A stretch of DNA of 64,000 bases from Sequoia sempervirens (taxonomy: Eukaryota > Streptophyta > Pinopsida > Cupressales > Cupressaceae). The number at the start of each line of letters is the position of its first letter. Position 1 is the stretch's first letter. This document shows, piece after piece, positions 49,172-61,500 of the stretch. The position numbers and the translations under genes were made by a program. Location: contig VDFB02195886.1 of NCBI GenBank assembly GCA_007258455.2, positions 132,472-196,471 on the forward strand, given 5' to 3'. The notes under the pieces are model-generated. The model was not told the origin of the DNA and ran no database searches. It saw only the letters and a list, made by a program, of their open reading frames with translations.

Positions 49172-50271
49172 CTAGATCTTTTTCATCTCTTTCTTCATCT
49201 CTACAAGATCAACCTTGTTTATTGGATCATTCTTCTTTACAAGATCAACCTTCACATTCTTGCTTCTACAAAATTTGGCTATATGTCCAGGTTTATTGCA
49301 TTTGTGACATATGCCAACATTTTGAACAAGCTTACTTCCACCAATTCTAGATTTGCATACATTACCCTTATGCCCAAATCCATTGCAAGCATAACAATAG
49401 CCATTGAAATATTGAAACCTCATGCTATTATTGTAACCATTCATTATCTAATTTTTGCATTCACTAGCCTTATAACCAAATATTTTGCATGTAAAGCACT
49501 AACCAAAAAATGATTGAACATTTTGATTCATTTTTCTTCTAGAGCCTACAACCTTATGTCCAAACTTATTGCAAGAATAACAATAACCATTAAAATATGA
49601 GTACCTTTGTGCATTTGGTTGTCTAATAGGTGGTCTTTTGAAGTCTTTCCTTTGATTTTGGACCTGCTTGCCATTATTCTTGTTGTCCTCAATCTTCTTT
49701 TTTCCAATGTTCTTCTTTTTCAATACTTGGTGTTTGATTTTCTTTTGAACTTTCTCCTTTTTCAAACCTTAATTCTCCTTTATCTTGAGAATTCTTTTGA
49801 TTTTCAATCATTTCATCAAATATTGTAGAACTCTTCTTGAGTTTGTCTTCTTGATTCTTTGCTTTCTTCAGATTTGATCTTAAAATTCACAACCTCTTCT
49901 TCAAGTCTTGAACATTCTACATATTTTCTTTTCAATTTTTCATTCAAGAATTCTTCAATTCTTTTTCCTTCTTCAACTTACACTTTCAAACTAGTGATTG
50001 TCTCATTTGATTGCATCAATTTCTCATTAACCTCCTTATGTCTTTCTCTAAACTTCTTGATTTTCTCCCTTAACTTTCTGATGCATTCATCTGCTTCTTT
50101 GATGTTTTCTTTCAGATCTTTGTTCTCACTTTCAATTATTTGCATATCTTCAAGGGCTAATTTGAGATCTCCATTCATATCAACCATGCAATATTCTTCA
50201 ATGAATCCTACCATAGGAATTTCTTCCAAAGGAGCAGGATATCTCCTAGTAGCCACGTGTTCAACTTCCAA
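49172..50271 (-). pseudogene. gag-like ORF: coiled coil and four CCHC knuckles
   Basis: On the minus strand it starts near 50271 with a short lead and then a strong coiled coil (IIESENKDLKENIKEADECI ... KEVNEKLMQSNE). After a Lys-rich stretch come four zinc knuckles at about 49610-49260: CYSCNKFGHK, CFTCKIFGYKASEC, CYACNGFGHKGNVC and CHKCNKPGHIAKFC. The first two have lost key residues. Copia-type gag proteins package their RNA by such knuckles. Several stops and frameshifts are present. Confidence 0.75.
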
Positions 50272-50324
50272 GATCTACTTCAAGTGGTTAAGTGTCTTCC
50301 AAGGAACCATGCTCTAATACCAAT

Positions 50325-51642
50325 TGTTGAATACCCAAAATACTAAGAGGGGAGTGAATCAGTATTATCTGAAACCACATATTAAACATGTATTCAAATA
50401 TTTTTATCCAATTTATAGAAATGAAAAGAAGCAATTAAAACATGCATCATATCACACAACACAAGAACACTAGATTTACATGGAAAACCCAAGAAGGGAA
50501 AAACCATGGTGAGGATTAGCTCACAATATTATAATCGGTTACAAGATATTACAGAAAGACTCACTGCCAGGTGGACTCACTATCTGGAAGACTCACTATC
50601 CAAAGACAAAGACAAAGAATAAATGGTCACTCATTGCCAAGATTTGAATTGCTACAATGCAGCTACAATATACTAGAGATAGTTCCACTAAAGCTCAATA
50701 TATTGACTTAATACACTTCATGTTTCTCAACACTTACACCCACTTTGCTCTTCTTCACATCACATTCACATACTCTACTTAGGAATTCACATCACACTTC
50801 TTCTCCTACACATCATCTCTCGAACATAGAAATGAACTTACATTTATATGCATTACATTCACAAACACCTACAACATTGATTGGGTTGGCCAAATTAGAT
50901 TAAACATGTAATACATCAACCTGTTGGCTCAAGATCCAACCATACATTCCTTGAGGCATAAACAAAAAATTGTAAGATCAAAATAGGTTGACAGTGACCT
51001 ATAATTACTCCCTCAAATTCGCTCAATTCATACTTTAACTTTGCTCAACCCCAAACTCTTTAGGTCTGCGCCAAATAGAAAAAAATGGTGACATGAACCA
51101 TCTATTAATCCAAAACACAACATGCGAACCACCAAAAAATTTCACACTTGGACCACTCATGCTTCAAACACCTATAATTAATCCCACAAAACCGCATAAC
51201 CAAATATTCATTTGCAATGGAATACAAAGCATCCAATTATGTGCATTGCCATAGTAACTCTGTGACTGGAAAACTTGATACTCTGTCAATCATAACTTTT
51301 ACACCGGAGGACATAAAGATATGAAATTTTGGATTTGGATTCCTCCAACATGTACAAAAATTTCCTTAAAATTTCATAACCTAATTTTGCATGGCAAAGC
51401 AATGTGGACCTTAAAACTGGTTCATTGTACACTGAAAACTATACTCTAGGACTTAGAAAAATATCTAACACATTTGTCCTACTCCATATCAAAACTCTTG
51501 CACCTATATAATGGGTTTCCATCACCACAATCACTCACGCTCATCAAAAATATTTACATCAATGTTTACATCAATGACAACACCATATATGCTCATACTC
51601 ATGTTGCCAATAATCTCATCAATGAAAAGCAAATTTCCAACA
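50325..51642 (-). repeat. 5' LTR of the 8.15-kb element
   Basis: 1,318 bp, the partner of 43492-44820, next to the primer-binding site at 50307-50322. Confidence 0.92.
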
Positions 51643-51647
51643 TCTTT

Positions 51648-51815
51648 TAGGTATTTGGAAAGATCAATCTCAACACACACTCATTTTTAGGGAAATATTG
51701 GTAGAATCTATCTGATTCAACACAAATAACTTTTCCTAAAGAGAACAAAAATTGTCAAAAATTCCCAATAGTGCAAAGAAAACCTTCAAAACTCAAGCCA
51801 CACGTGTGCATAACG
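51648..51815 (-). mobile_element. LINE ORF1 fragment beyond the LTR insertion
   Basis: On the minus strand this reads THVWLEF ... VCVEIDLSKYLK-like sequence in shifting frames, the DUF4283-type part of plant LINE ORF1. It joins across the LTR element to the SIYMDIHIGHLHHTQ at 43490. The left end of the LINE is not defined beyond about 51815, so it is probably 5'-truncated. Confidence 0.65.
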
Positions 51816-52655
51816 TCTTTGGATTTGTAGATGATCCAATGATTAAGTCTTCTGATATATAGGTTATCTTTTTTGTTATCTCATTTTGTAGGTTACTAAT
51901 GTGATGGCAAGTTTGAATGTTGGATTATTTTGGGATCTATGAGCTATGTAGTTTTGTGGGTTGGCTACCCATTGATTGTAGTGAGATGACTTAAATGTGG
52001 ACTATCTATATCCATGATTTTTTTCAATATTTCAATGCAAATCTAGTTATTTATCCTTATCTATGGTCATGTATACATTGGTAAGTTCTATTTGGATGAG
52101 ACAATGGATAATTATAGTGCTTGGATAATCAATTATTGCAACTTAAAGTATGTTTTTATCATAATTTCATTGATATCTTGGTTACATAATTTAATGAGAG
52201 CTTTTGATAGTGATTTTTTTGTGGTGGTTTATCTTCTTGGCTTGGATATTTTGGTTCTACTTTATTCTATAAATATATTGATATTTCAATTGAGTGTGTT
52301 TACCATTGGTCATATTACTTTAAAGGATGGTTATCTTCATATGATTGGAGATCTTGACATCTTGGCTAGTTATTAAAGACTCTTAGGTTCTTTGGTTGAG
52401 GTGTTAGTTTATAACTTGTGAATTTTGATAAGCATGGTTTTGTATTGTGTCATGGTGGACTCTTCATCAAGGATAACTTTAAGAACCCCCCCACCCCCCT
52501 CAATGAAGGTGTAAAATCCTGGAAAATCTTGTATACTTCTCAATAAAAATATTAATTTTAGTGGCAATTTTTTTCCTTTTTGGGGAAAAAAAATCTCAAT
52601 TGGAAAATCTTTTCTGATCACTAGAAGTCTTTGGAAAATCTTAGTGAATTGCAAC
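51816..52655. other. Intergenic
   Basis: An AT-rich stretch with a 94-codon + frame at 52092-52376 (hydrophobic, no recognised motif) that I do not call a gene. A C run is at 52487-52499. Confidence 0.5.
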
Positions 52656-52855
52656 ATTTTTTAAACCAATAAAATATTTTCATTGGTGATTAAAACCTTT
52701 TTTCAAACCAATAAAATATTTCCATTGGCGAATTAAACCTATTTTCAAAACAGAAAAAAAAAATTGTTGGCGATTAAAAATTTTTTTCAAACCAAAAATA
52801 TTCTTACTAGCGAATTAAACCTATTTTCAAATGAATAAGAAAAAACATTAGTGAA
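52656..52855. repeat. About 41-bp tandem repeat, five degenerate units
   Basis: Units follow TTTTCAAACCAATAAAATAT then CATTGGCGAATTAAACC, with variants such as TTGTTGGCGATTAAAA. A-rich slippage alters the spacing. Confidence 0.7.
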
Positions 52856-52858
52856 ATG

Positions 52859-53440
52859 TCAACGCAAATCAATATAACCGCGACTGATCGATGAATTTTC
52901 GATGGATGATAGTAGTTGCATTCCGGGAGTAAATCTCTTAAGCACTAGATTTGCAAATTGAAACCTTCAGAATAACACTAGAACTGTTAGATGTGGACAC
53001 ATGGCGAGATCAAGGCTCATCGCTCATCGTGGTAATGAACTCGATGGGTTGAAGGATTTTGGCGATGACTCATGAGTGATAGAAGAACTTAAGTGGCAGA
53101 AATATGCACGTGCATAAAGTTTGTTTTAAAATAGGGACCACCTAGGAAGAACGTAGGACCAGGGGTTAAAAACTTAAGAACGTTTTACACAAAGGATGTA
53201 AAGGCCAAACAAGGAAGAATAATCAACCTTATAAAATAATTGAATCCTTGGAACAAAGTAATGAAGGAAATATGTGTGAAGGATATTCCATATATGTAGC
53301 CATATGTCAACACAAATCCATATAACCACGATTGTTCGATGAATTTTCACTGGACAGTTGTAGTTGCATTCCAGAAGTAAATCTCTGAAGCACTAGACTT
53401 GCGAATTGAAACCTTCAGAATAACACTAGAACCATTATCT
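52859..53440. repeat. Direct repeat pair of a dispersed family
   Basis: 52859-52992 and 53306-53440 share TCAACRCAAATC, TGATGAATTTTC/CGATGAATTTTC, GTAGTTGCATTCC, AAGCACTAGAYTTGC and GAAACCTTCAGAATAACACT. A third, more diverged copy is at about 57960-58085 (GTGCTAGGCTTGTGAAC, CCTCTAGAATCATCC). No coding potential. Confidence 0.75.
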
Positions 53441-53980
53441 TTTCATAAATCAATGGTTGATATTTTATTACTTATTAAATCACTTAAAGTCATGACAACC
53501 AAAATAATATTAAGGAACGATTAAAACTATCTAATGAACTATAACAAGGTGCGAAATATTAAAGAAATATTAAGGAGCTAGTGTTAAAGCCTGCAGTACT
53601 AAAGGATCCTTCTAAGCACATGTTTTTTTTATAGTTAAATAGCTGCTAAATGGGGTATCAACCTGTGCTAATCAAAAAGAGTTTTTACATTCTTTCATTT
53701 CCACAAAACATTAAAGACCCAAGTATTGAACGAACTGACATTGGAAACTTATACAAACTACAAACCATCAAAAACCAAAATGACCTTCCATAGACACCAG
53801 TTTATGCATTTTTGTAGCTAGCCTCGTTGGTCTCTTGGGCTTTATTGCAGCCAGCCTCGTTGGTCTTCTTGGCTTTGATTGCATTTACAATCACTGGACA
53901 ATCACTGGACAATCACCACTATAGGCACTATGGGTAGGATGGTTTATACATTCCTCCCAGCGCCTAGTGTCATTCGCTAC

Positions 53981-54568
53981 TCATTCTTCACTAGTGCCCA
54001 ACTCCCAATCCTCCTTTTTCAAAGACCACCTTTCCCTATCGAGAGCTTCTGCCATCGCAAACGCCTTCACCCAACCCTTCGACCGGTCTTTGAGAATGTT
54101 AGTTGCACATAGAAGAAAGCAAATACATTGGTTAATCTCCCCCCATCGGGTTTTGAGAGTTGCATGGTCTAGTGAGAACACCATGAGAAACTTTAGTACC
54201 AACCATTCATTCCCACGAGCCCTGTAGTAGTGCAACAATAGAGGGGTCATTAAATTATCATCGATGTTGTCCAGTGTCACGTCAATATTTTCCAACAGAG
54301 AGTATGGAAAAATCATTTGGCATAGCTTCTTCCCCTGAGCTTTTGAGACACCCATGTACACAAGCATTGCTAGAAACATGGTGGGTATTTATGAATTTCC
54401 TCTGAGCTTGTGGGTAGCTAGTAGAAATTCTAGGCCCAAAACACCCTTCACCGCCTGGAGCACCAATGGGTGCTTGGACACAATTATCCCTTTCAGTCAT
54501 TTCTTAGTGTTTTCACCATGGAAAGTGTTTTGTTGCTTCGTGGAATTCAGAAACAGAGGAGTCTCCAT
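53981..54568 (-). pseudogene. Unknown 195-codon gene with two in-frame stops
   Basis: On the minus strand one frame runs from ATG 54568 (METPLFLNSTKQQNTF) to a stop at 53981, interrupted only by a TGA after codon 23 and a TAA about 38 codons later. The 132 codons after ATG 54379 are fully open (LLLHYYRARGNEWLVLKFLM, KTRWGEINQCICFLLCATN, DRERWSLKKEDWELG) and read like a helical globular protein. I recognise no family. A second possibility is that translation starts at 54379. A short duplicated stretch AGCCTCGTTGGTC at 53822 and 53852 lies just downstream. Confidence 0.55.
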
Positions 54569-55328
54569 TGCCCCTTAGTGTTTGTCGAGAGCGCTAAGCC
54601 AATTTGAGACAAATGAGCACAATAACCCCTATTTGTAGAAAAACCTCCCGCGGCCTTATGGAGACCATACCAAGAAATGAAAACAAACGTCAAACAGGTC
54701 ATGCATTCTTTATGCACAAATCTTTTTGTGATCCTATCAGCTGCCAGTTTCCACACATTCCCCCAAATTTCCAATCAAATTAACCTAAAAATTAATGTTG
54801 ATTGATGCAACCATCTTGTCATCTGTCGCAGACATACCTTTCAAGCACTTGTTTTAAAGGTATAGAAGACATTTTAATCTAGGTCGTCCATCGGGTCTGA
54901 GGGTTATGCATAAGTGAATGGTCTTAAGGAAAAGAGCACATAGATGTGAAGCGCTAGATTTAATTTGGGTCACTCCCCGCTTCCCCGTTGTTGAAAGTTG
55001 CACACGGGTTCAATCCAATGGGGAAGTAGGGAGGCCGAAATGTGGATTTTCTCGTGGGTAACTTGGAATAATATTCTCACAATTTTTTCGAAATAATATT
55101 GCAACATCAATGATTAAGGATTCAACTATTGAAATAAATGTTAATTGTCACATCAATGATAGTGGAGAATTTAGTTAAGTGTGAGTATTTGATGTCAGAC
55201 TCATTGTTTTCGTTCTAACTTCTATATATACTTCACCAACTTGATATTCTTCATATCATTTATAATATATTTGGCTTTCATTTCTTTCTTCTCTATTCTC
55301 AATCTAACTATGATATTATGGATTCTTC

Positions 55329-55877
55329 ATGGTGTTCATGCTACCCAAATTTTTTTGGGAGAACAGAAGGGATGATGCATATGACAAACGAAAGTTGGGT
55401 ATGGTTTTTACAATTCCTTGTGTGCAGGTTGAGGATGTTATAAGAATAATTGTGGGTAGGGAAATGCTTCAGAACAACCCTCATGCTCTATATTCTGAGG
55501 TAGCTTCGACTTTCTTGTCCAATTGCATGGACATTTTTCTCGATAAAGATTTGGTGAAGACATTGGCAATATGTCATTTGCAGCCTTTCATTTACTCTAT
55601 TTCTTTGTTGGAGTTGGTGCTGGAGCATTACAATTTTGAAAGTGGGTTAGCACCTGTTGGTGGAATCTTTAGGAAAGTGGAATTGCATACTTCTATAGAG
55701 CAAGCTATTGCCCCGGTTAATATGAGATGGGGTCTGCTATGTGATACTAAAACTGAATCATTAAAGAGTTTGGAGTTTTGGAGGAATATTTTGGGTGATT
55801 CGCTTTTCTTCTCTACTATTAGTTTGTTAAATTCGGTTCACATTCTACTCAAACACCCGGTTGATGGCCTCAGCTAA
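55329..55877 (+). CDS. Unrecognised 182-aa ORF, intact
   Basis: This is an uninterrupted + frame from ATG 55329 to TAA, unusually long for such AT-rich DNA. The protein mixes helical and hydrophobic stretches (QPFIYSISLLELVLEHYNFE, SLEFWRNILGDSLFFSTISL) and has no signal peptide or known motif that I can name. A TATATATA-type box is at 55223-55230, about 100 bp upstream, and an AT-rich region with TTGTAAT-type signals follows the stop. No introns are needed. It lies 760 bp from, and divergent to, the broken gene at 53981-54568. It could be a lineage-specific gene, a terminal exon of something larger, or a repeat-borne frame. Confidence 0.45.
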   Translation: MVFMLPKFFWENRRDDAYDKRKLGMVFTIPCVQVEDVIRIIVGREMLQNNPHALYSEVASTFLSNCMDIFLDKDLVKTLAICHLQPFIYSISLLELVLEHYNFESGLAPVGGIFRKVELHTSIEQAIAPVNMRWGLLCDTKTESLKSLEFWRNILGDSLFFSTISLLNSVHILLKHPVDGLS

Positions 55878-58590
55878 TGTTACAAAAAAAAATATTAATG
55901 AATTGTGTGACGTGTGACGTGTCTATATTTTATTGTATAGCATAAAAATTCTTGTAATATATACTTTGTGACTGGTTTTTTGTCATGGTTAGTGGCTTTT
56001 TAGCCATGCTGGCTATGTACTATGTACATCAGTCTTTAGTAATAGCTACTTAAATTAAAATACTTTTCATGGCTCCATTCTTGTAAATCTTTTTTCCTTT
56101 AATCAATATAAAAATGTGGCTTTTAAAACTAATAATAATTATCAACATATAGTTCTGATCACAAGTAAGCAAAATTTATTGTGGCTTATTAGTGGACATT
56201 GATAATGATTAAAATTTAAGGTAAAACAAGACCTTTAATTCTCTCTTTTCAATGTGTTGAATTACTCTACCTTTCATTTATTCTATTGAAATTCTCAATC
56301 TTTTTGAAGAAAGTGTGGTTGCGGTACTACGAGTGGTGGCATAGATTAATGCCATATGAATATCCAAAGTGATTGATTGGATAGCTTTATATTGAAAACT
56401 GCACAATGAATTATAGAATCGTAGATGATGGTGTCAATAATCTAGTGATCTAGTGAAACAAGATTTGAAATGATTTCATATCGTTTGAGTGGCACTGGCA
56501 ATTTTGACAATTGACAGCTTGTCAACTTGAGGTACAATTTGCATGTAGCCAAGTTGCCAGAGTCCAGACGTCAATCAAATTAAACATTTTAATTGTAAAT
56601 GTAAGGATTAAGTTACATGAATTACTTAAGTTGGTTTTTTGGTTTGTGTGAATCATAATTATGATTATACCCAACCTCACACATGACACATGTGAGGTGT
56701 ACACAGGGATTAGGCTAGTAGTGGCACTATTGGAGCCCATAAATAAGGATACTGAGCACAATTGGAATCATTCATTGAAGGCTAAAGGCTTTACTATTGA
56801 GTGTAATATTCTGAATTGTCATAAGGGTTTTCATTTTGTAAGGTTAATAAGGATTCATGAAGAAGATGATGTGGTATTATTGGGGATACTCTAAATTCTC
56901 TTGCCTCTAGTTATCTAGTTATAGAGTAAAAGACCAATTTCCTTCAAGTTCAAAATGGGTGGAATTGGAAATAAGTTGATCTGGCTCACCTAACTTCTAA
57001 GGAAGGTTTTAGACCAGGATGAGGAGCTTTGATGGAGATAAGTGTTATTCCAGTGAATGGAGGCTATGGGTAAAAGATGGGGGCAATCTTACTACCCCTC
57101 ATCTTCTACATGACTCTGGCTCTCAAAGGGGATAAGTACATTTTATATCTTCATAACTCCCCTTTCCTAGCATGATTCACCAGGCAAGCCCCATGCATTC
57201 ATTTTGAGTGTCAATGACCTACTAGGCAAGTGCCATGTATTTATTTTCAAAGCACATGGTTGATTCGGCAAGTCCCATCACCATGCATTTATTTTCAGAG
57301 CAACATTTGTATTACATTGTCACCAGTGGTCCAGCAGAAGCTTGGTGCTTACACTTGTTTTTGTACTATGTAAAGTAACATATGTTTTTTATATCAAATA
57401 GGAGCTTGACACTTGCATGCTCCACTCATCTTTAAAAGGATATGTAATAATGTGACATTTTAATTTAGTTGTAATAAAATAAATGGTTGTGTTATTCTTC
57501 ATTATTCATTTACAGTAAAGAATTATTTTTTGAGTTCAGTATCTATGAATCTATTCAAATCAGTTTTTTTTTTCCTTTTAAGAAATTAATTATTATCTAT
57601 TTATGAAATAATGCATGCAAATTTAAAATTGTTACCCTATAATTTTGATGTGGAATTGTGATATCTCAAGGTGCCCAATCTATTAGCCAACAACAACATA
57701 AAGCAATACAAATGAAAAAGTTTCCATCAAATTGACAAAAAACATTATACACTGAAAGTTGTCACTCTTGTTAGGGTTTACCAAAATTTTATTGATTTCT
57801 AATTTTCCATTGACCTTCTCCCTCGGTTCTTGATATCATTATTCATTTTATTAAGTCCTTTGAAACGTTAAGTTATAGGTCCCTTGGCCTTGATGTCAAT
57901 CCTAGTGCATTAAATTTTAAAGCAACTTTAAAACACATGTTTAATATTTATATCATAAATTAATCAACCGTTCAATGAACATTTTATGTATGGTTATATT
58001 TGTATTTTGAAATGAAATGCACAAAGTGCTAGGCTTGTGAACTTAAACCTCTAGAATCATCCTATAACCGTTAGATTTACAAAGATCAATAGTTTAGAAT
58101 TTGTTGTCAATGCAAGACTAAATGACTTGTTTTAAATGTTGTCAGTCATGTACTAATTGTGTAGTCTAGAAGCAACACATAGACATTTCATCCACTTTAA
58201 TGTTTGAAAAAAAAGCACTTTCTACTACGAAGTGATTTTATTTTTAAGTGAGAGGGTTAACACATGGGGAGATTTCAGTATTCAGTTTGCTCATTGCAGT
58301 GCACCACCTTGTTTTGGGTTCCACAATTCCACTTCCAACAAATTCATTCTAGTAACCCAGTTTCCACGACTATTAGCATTAATCTTTTCAAGAATCAAAA
58401 TATAGGTAAGTGAAATAATTCATGCGTCTACATTTCATCATTTGACGTTTCTTAAAATCTTATTTTGTCAAACTTTGAAGTTTGGGTTTAGGGTTGAGAG
58501 ACTTAAGAATTAAGAAAAATTAAGGTGGAATAATAGGGAATTCACAATTTCACATTGTATAAGCATTTCTACCACTAGTACCACTAGAGA
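55878..58590. other. Intergenic
   Basis: No gene supported. A repeated phrase CATGCATTYATTTT with GGCAAGYCCCAT occurs at 57180-57300. One copy of the repeat family at 52859 lies at about 57960-58085. The 77-codon frame at 56661-56894 is not recognisable. Confidence 0.5.
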
Positions 58591-58591
58591 A

Positions 58592-61500
58592 ATGTCGGAT
58601 AAAAAATACATTATGCAAAATTGCTTAAAACCCCAGGTTTCACTGATGAATACCATGATATTTATGATCCTGAAACCTATGGTAGGCATACCTCAGAACT
58701 TATATTTTCATCTCAAAATAAGGTTGCAAATCAAAATGCAAGTTAATAGTATCAATGCACTACGGGTAACTAGATTAGGGTGCATGATGTTACATGAGGT
58801 TTTCCCTTGACCAAAATTTATCATGGTATGTGCCCAAAATTATGATGATAACAAAAGAGTAATTGTCAATAAAGATAAAAAAGAAGAATTGTTATCCATT
58901 AATGCAAAAGAACTTGGAAAAGTGTTGCGGTTTACAACCAAAGAATTTGGAAATGTCCACATTCACCTAGAAAAGATTGCTAGTGATTATGAAGTAGTGG
59001 AGGAAATGGAGAAAAATTATTTCTTAAATAAAATAGTTCAGGATAGAAACAAATTAAAAGGTGATCATAAGCCTCCTTATGATTTGGATATTTTTAAACC
59101 ATGGGTTTAGGATACTATTTCCATGCTAGCATTTTGCCTCGAACTAGATAGCAATGTGGAAGTGGGTGCAAGCCTCTTTGAAATGGTATATAATATCCAT
59201 TATGGTGTTCCACGTGTCACATATAATTTTATTGAGCACATTGTAGAATCCATGCATAAACATTTTTTAATGATTAAAGGAGGTTCCACCAAGACATTTA
59301 GGTTCACAACTTACTTGTGCTATCTTTTTCTATTCAAATTTAGATGAATGTTTCAAACCAACAAGCTTCAGATTCAGCCCTATAGTAATGCTGAGGAAAA
59401 TCAAATGGCTTGAATATATGAATAGACCACTAAGATAAGGATGCATGATTCTCGAAGGAACAACAGTCATTTTGTAGACTATAGGAAAAGAAATGCAATT
59501 GGTTGATTGGTACTTAATGGAAGAATATATTGTGCTAAGATTTTATGGATTAGGAGTACAACCATACAAACTTCCAATACATGTGATAGAAGGATTTTTT
59601 GCATTGGAATATGTAAGGAAGATGCAGAGTACTGATGAACTACACTTTGTCAGTCAACAAAAGAAGACCTTATTTCCTTCTTTACCTTTTTCATATGGAG
59701 GGTTCACATTCAAGAGAAAAGCATTTAGTGTGGCACATAATCTTTTGAATTTTTTTTTATTTTGATGCTATCTGTCACTGGCAGTATGATCCATGTGATA
59801 CCATTACATCAACACTTGTGGCCAATAAGAATGTTGCAAGTAGAATTCAACATCAAAGTGAACCCTTGCTTAAAAACTTGAGAAACAAGGATTCTTGGGA
59901 TGAGGTCAAAATAGCAATGGAGAAAAGTGCTACTGAGAATGGTATTTCTTTTGAACAATTATTAGTAGAAAATATGGCATTGCATTGAAAGACAATTAGG
60001 AGGTACAAATTTTTTTAAGAAAAAAGTGATAAACTATCTAGTGGAATAAAAATACTAGATTCTCTAGAGAAGGAAGTTATAGATAAAAATTGGTCACGAT
60101 AAAAAATTACTTCCTTTTGGTCTATGAGGAAGGAGCTAGGTGATCCAAGAGCTCTTGCAAAGTATGGAGATAACAAAGAAGATTGTGAGTTTAGAAAATT
60201 ATGGAATATAGAGCATCCCAATGAATATGAAGATAAAGAAACTTATGATTAATGTAATGATGATAAGGAAGATCAAAGCCATGTCAATTTCAAACTTGAT
60301 TTAAGTGAGGCCACAAAAGAAGCATATACTTCAAGAGCAACCATAGCTGAAAAATGGCTTATGAAGGTGGTCCTTTGGGATCCCAAAGACAAGGCCCTTG
60401 GTGGGTAACAGATGTAGAGCATAGAAAACTAGTTGATAAATCTGGCCTTGGGCTTGGAGGTGAAAAATTAGACCAAGGACATACAAGTCAATTTGTTAGA
60501 GCTTTAAATCCTCATGCTGATGGTTAGATACAATCACAACTAGGACATGCCCATGGTGAAGAGCTTAGTGCAACTAGCACTACCTCTGGTGGCGATGGTA
60601 TGGGTAGTAGTACTAGTAGTGGTCAACATGTGCTACAACAACAAATTACACACAAGATGACAACAATACAAGATACCACATAAACACAAGGTGATCAAGG
60701 CATACAAAAGAGACAAAGGATTTTGACAGGTCCAAGTCACACTACCAGTGGATCCACCATAAAGGAGTTATTTCTAGGCACTCCCCCACTACCAATTAGT
60801 GTGGTTGTGACATCATTAACAACTACAAGTACTCCTATTCCTTCATCATTCAATCATTCCATTATTGCTACATCCCCAAGTTTTGATTACATTGAAGAGT
60901 TTAAAAAGAAATTACACTTGAATAAAAAAGAAAAGAAGCAATTGATGGAGAGTGTGTATGTTGTAACTTCAGAGCCTGCAACAACCATGGTATTACCCAC
61001 ATTTGACACAAATAAATAAATCATGGAGTACACAATTCTTGTTCCCACAGTTCAAAACAAACCAACAAATCAAATGGCTCCATTTGAATTCCAGGTGAGC
61101 AATATTCAATTGGATTTTTTTGGACTCAAAAATATTAAAAAGATTAATGTATCAAAGAAGAACAATGAATTGGTGTATGCTAAATCAATATAGAGAGAAA
61201 AAAATGTTATAGTCTCAAATAGAAAATTTCAGGAAGACCTAGCAAATGAGAAAGCAAAGAGGAAAGCAACAGATAACAAGAGCAATGAATTAGAAAAAAG
61301 AATAATTTTTTTTTCCTCTACATCAACAAGCAAAGAGGATATGCAAAATGAGACTAAAGTGAATGAACTGAAGCAAAGGCTAGATGAGAGAAACAAGTAA
61401 TATGATGAGGAAAAATCCACTTCATAAAAACTAAGACTAAGCATTGTGAATGGAAATGCACAGTGGGAACAAAAATTTGAGAAAGAGAGAAAAATAAATG

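Larger units (their letters stand above)
43492..51642 (-). mobile_element. 8,151-bp LTR retrotransposon with gag knuckles and no pol
   Basis: LTRs at 43492-44820 (1,329 bp) and 50325-51642 (1,318 bp) have TGTTG...CAACA ends and a 5-bp target duplication TCTTT at 43487-43491 and 51643-51647. On the minus strand, the primer-binding site at 50322-50307 reads TGGTATTAGAGCATGG, two bases from the 5' LTR, and the polypurine tract at 44833-44821 reads CAAAGGGGGAGAT. The 5.5-kb interior has a gag-like part (50271-49172), then an unknown reading frame (48628-45287). No protease, integrase or reverse transcriptase motif is seen, so it is non-autonomous. LTRs differ at many sites; the insertion is not recent. 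Confidence 0.93.

Noticed and set aside
49859..50317. 152-aa + strand ORF
   Set aside because: It lies opposite the coiled-coil gag part, and its Ser/Phe/Leu composition is that of an antisense frame.
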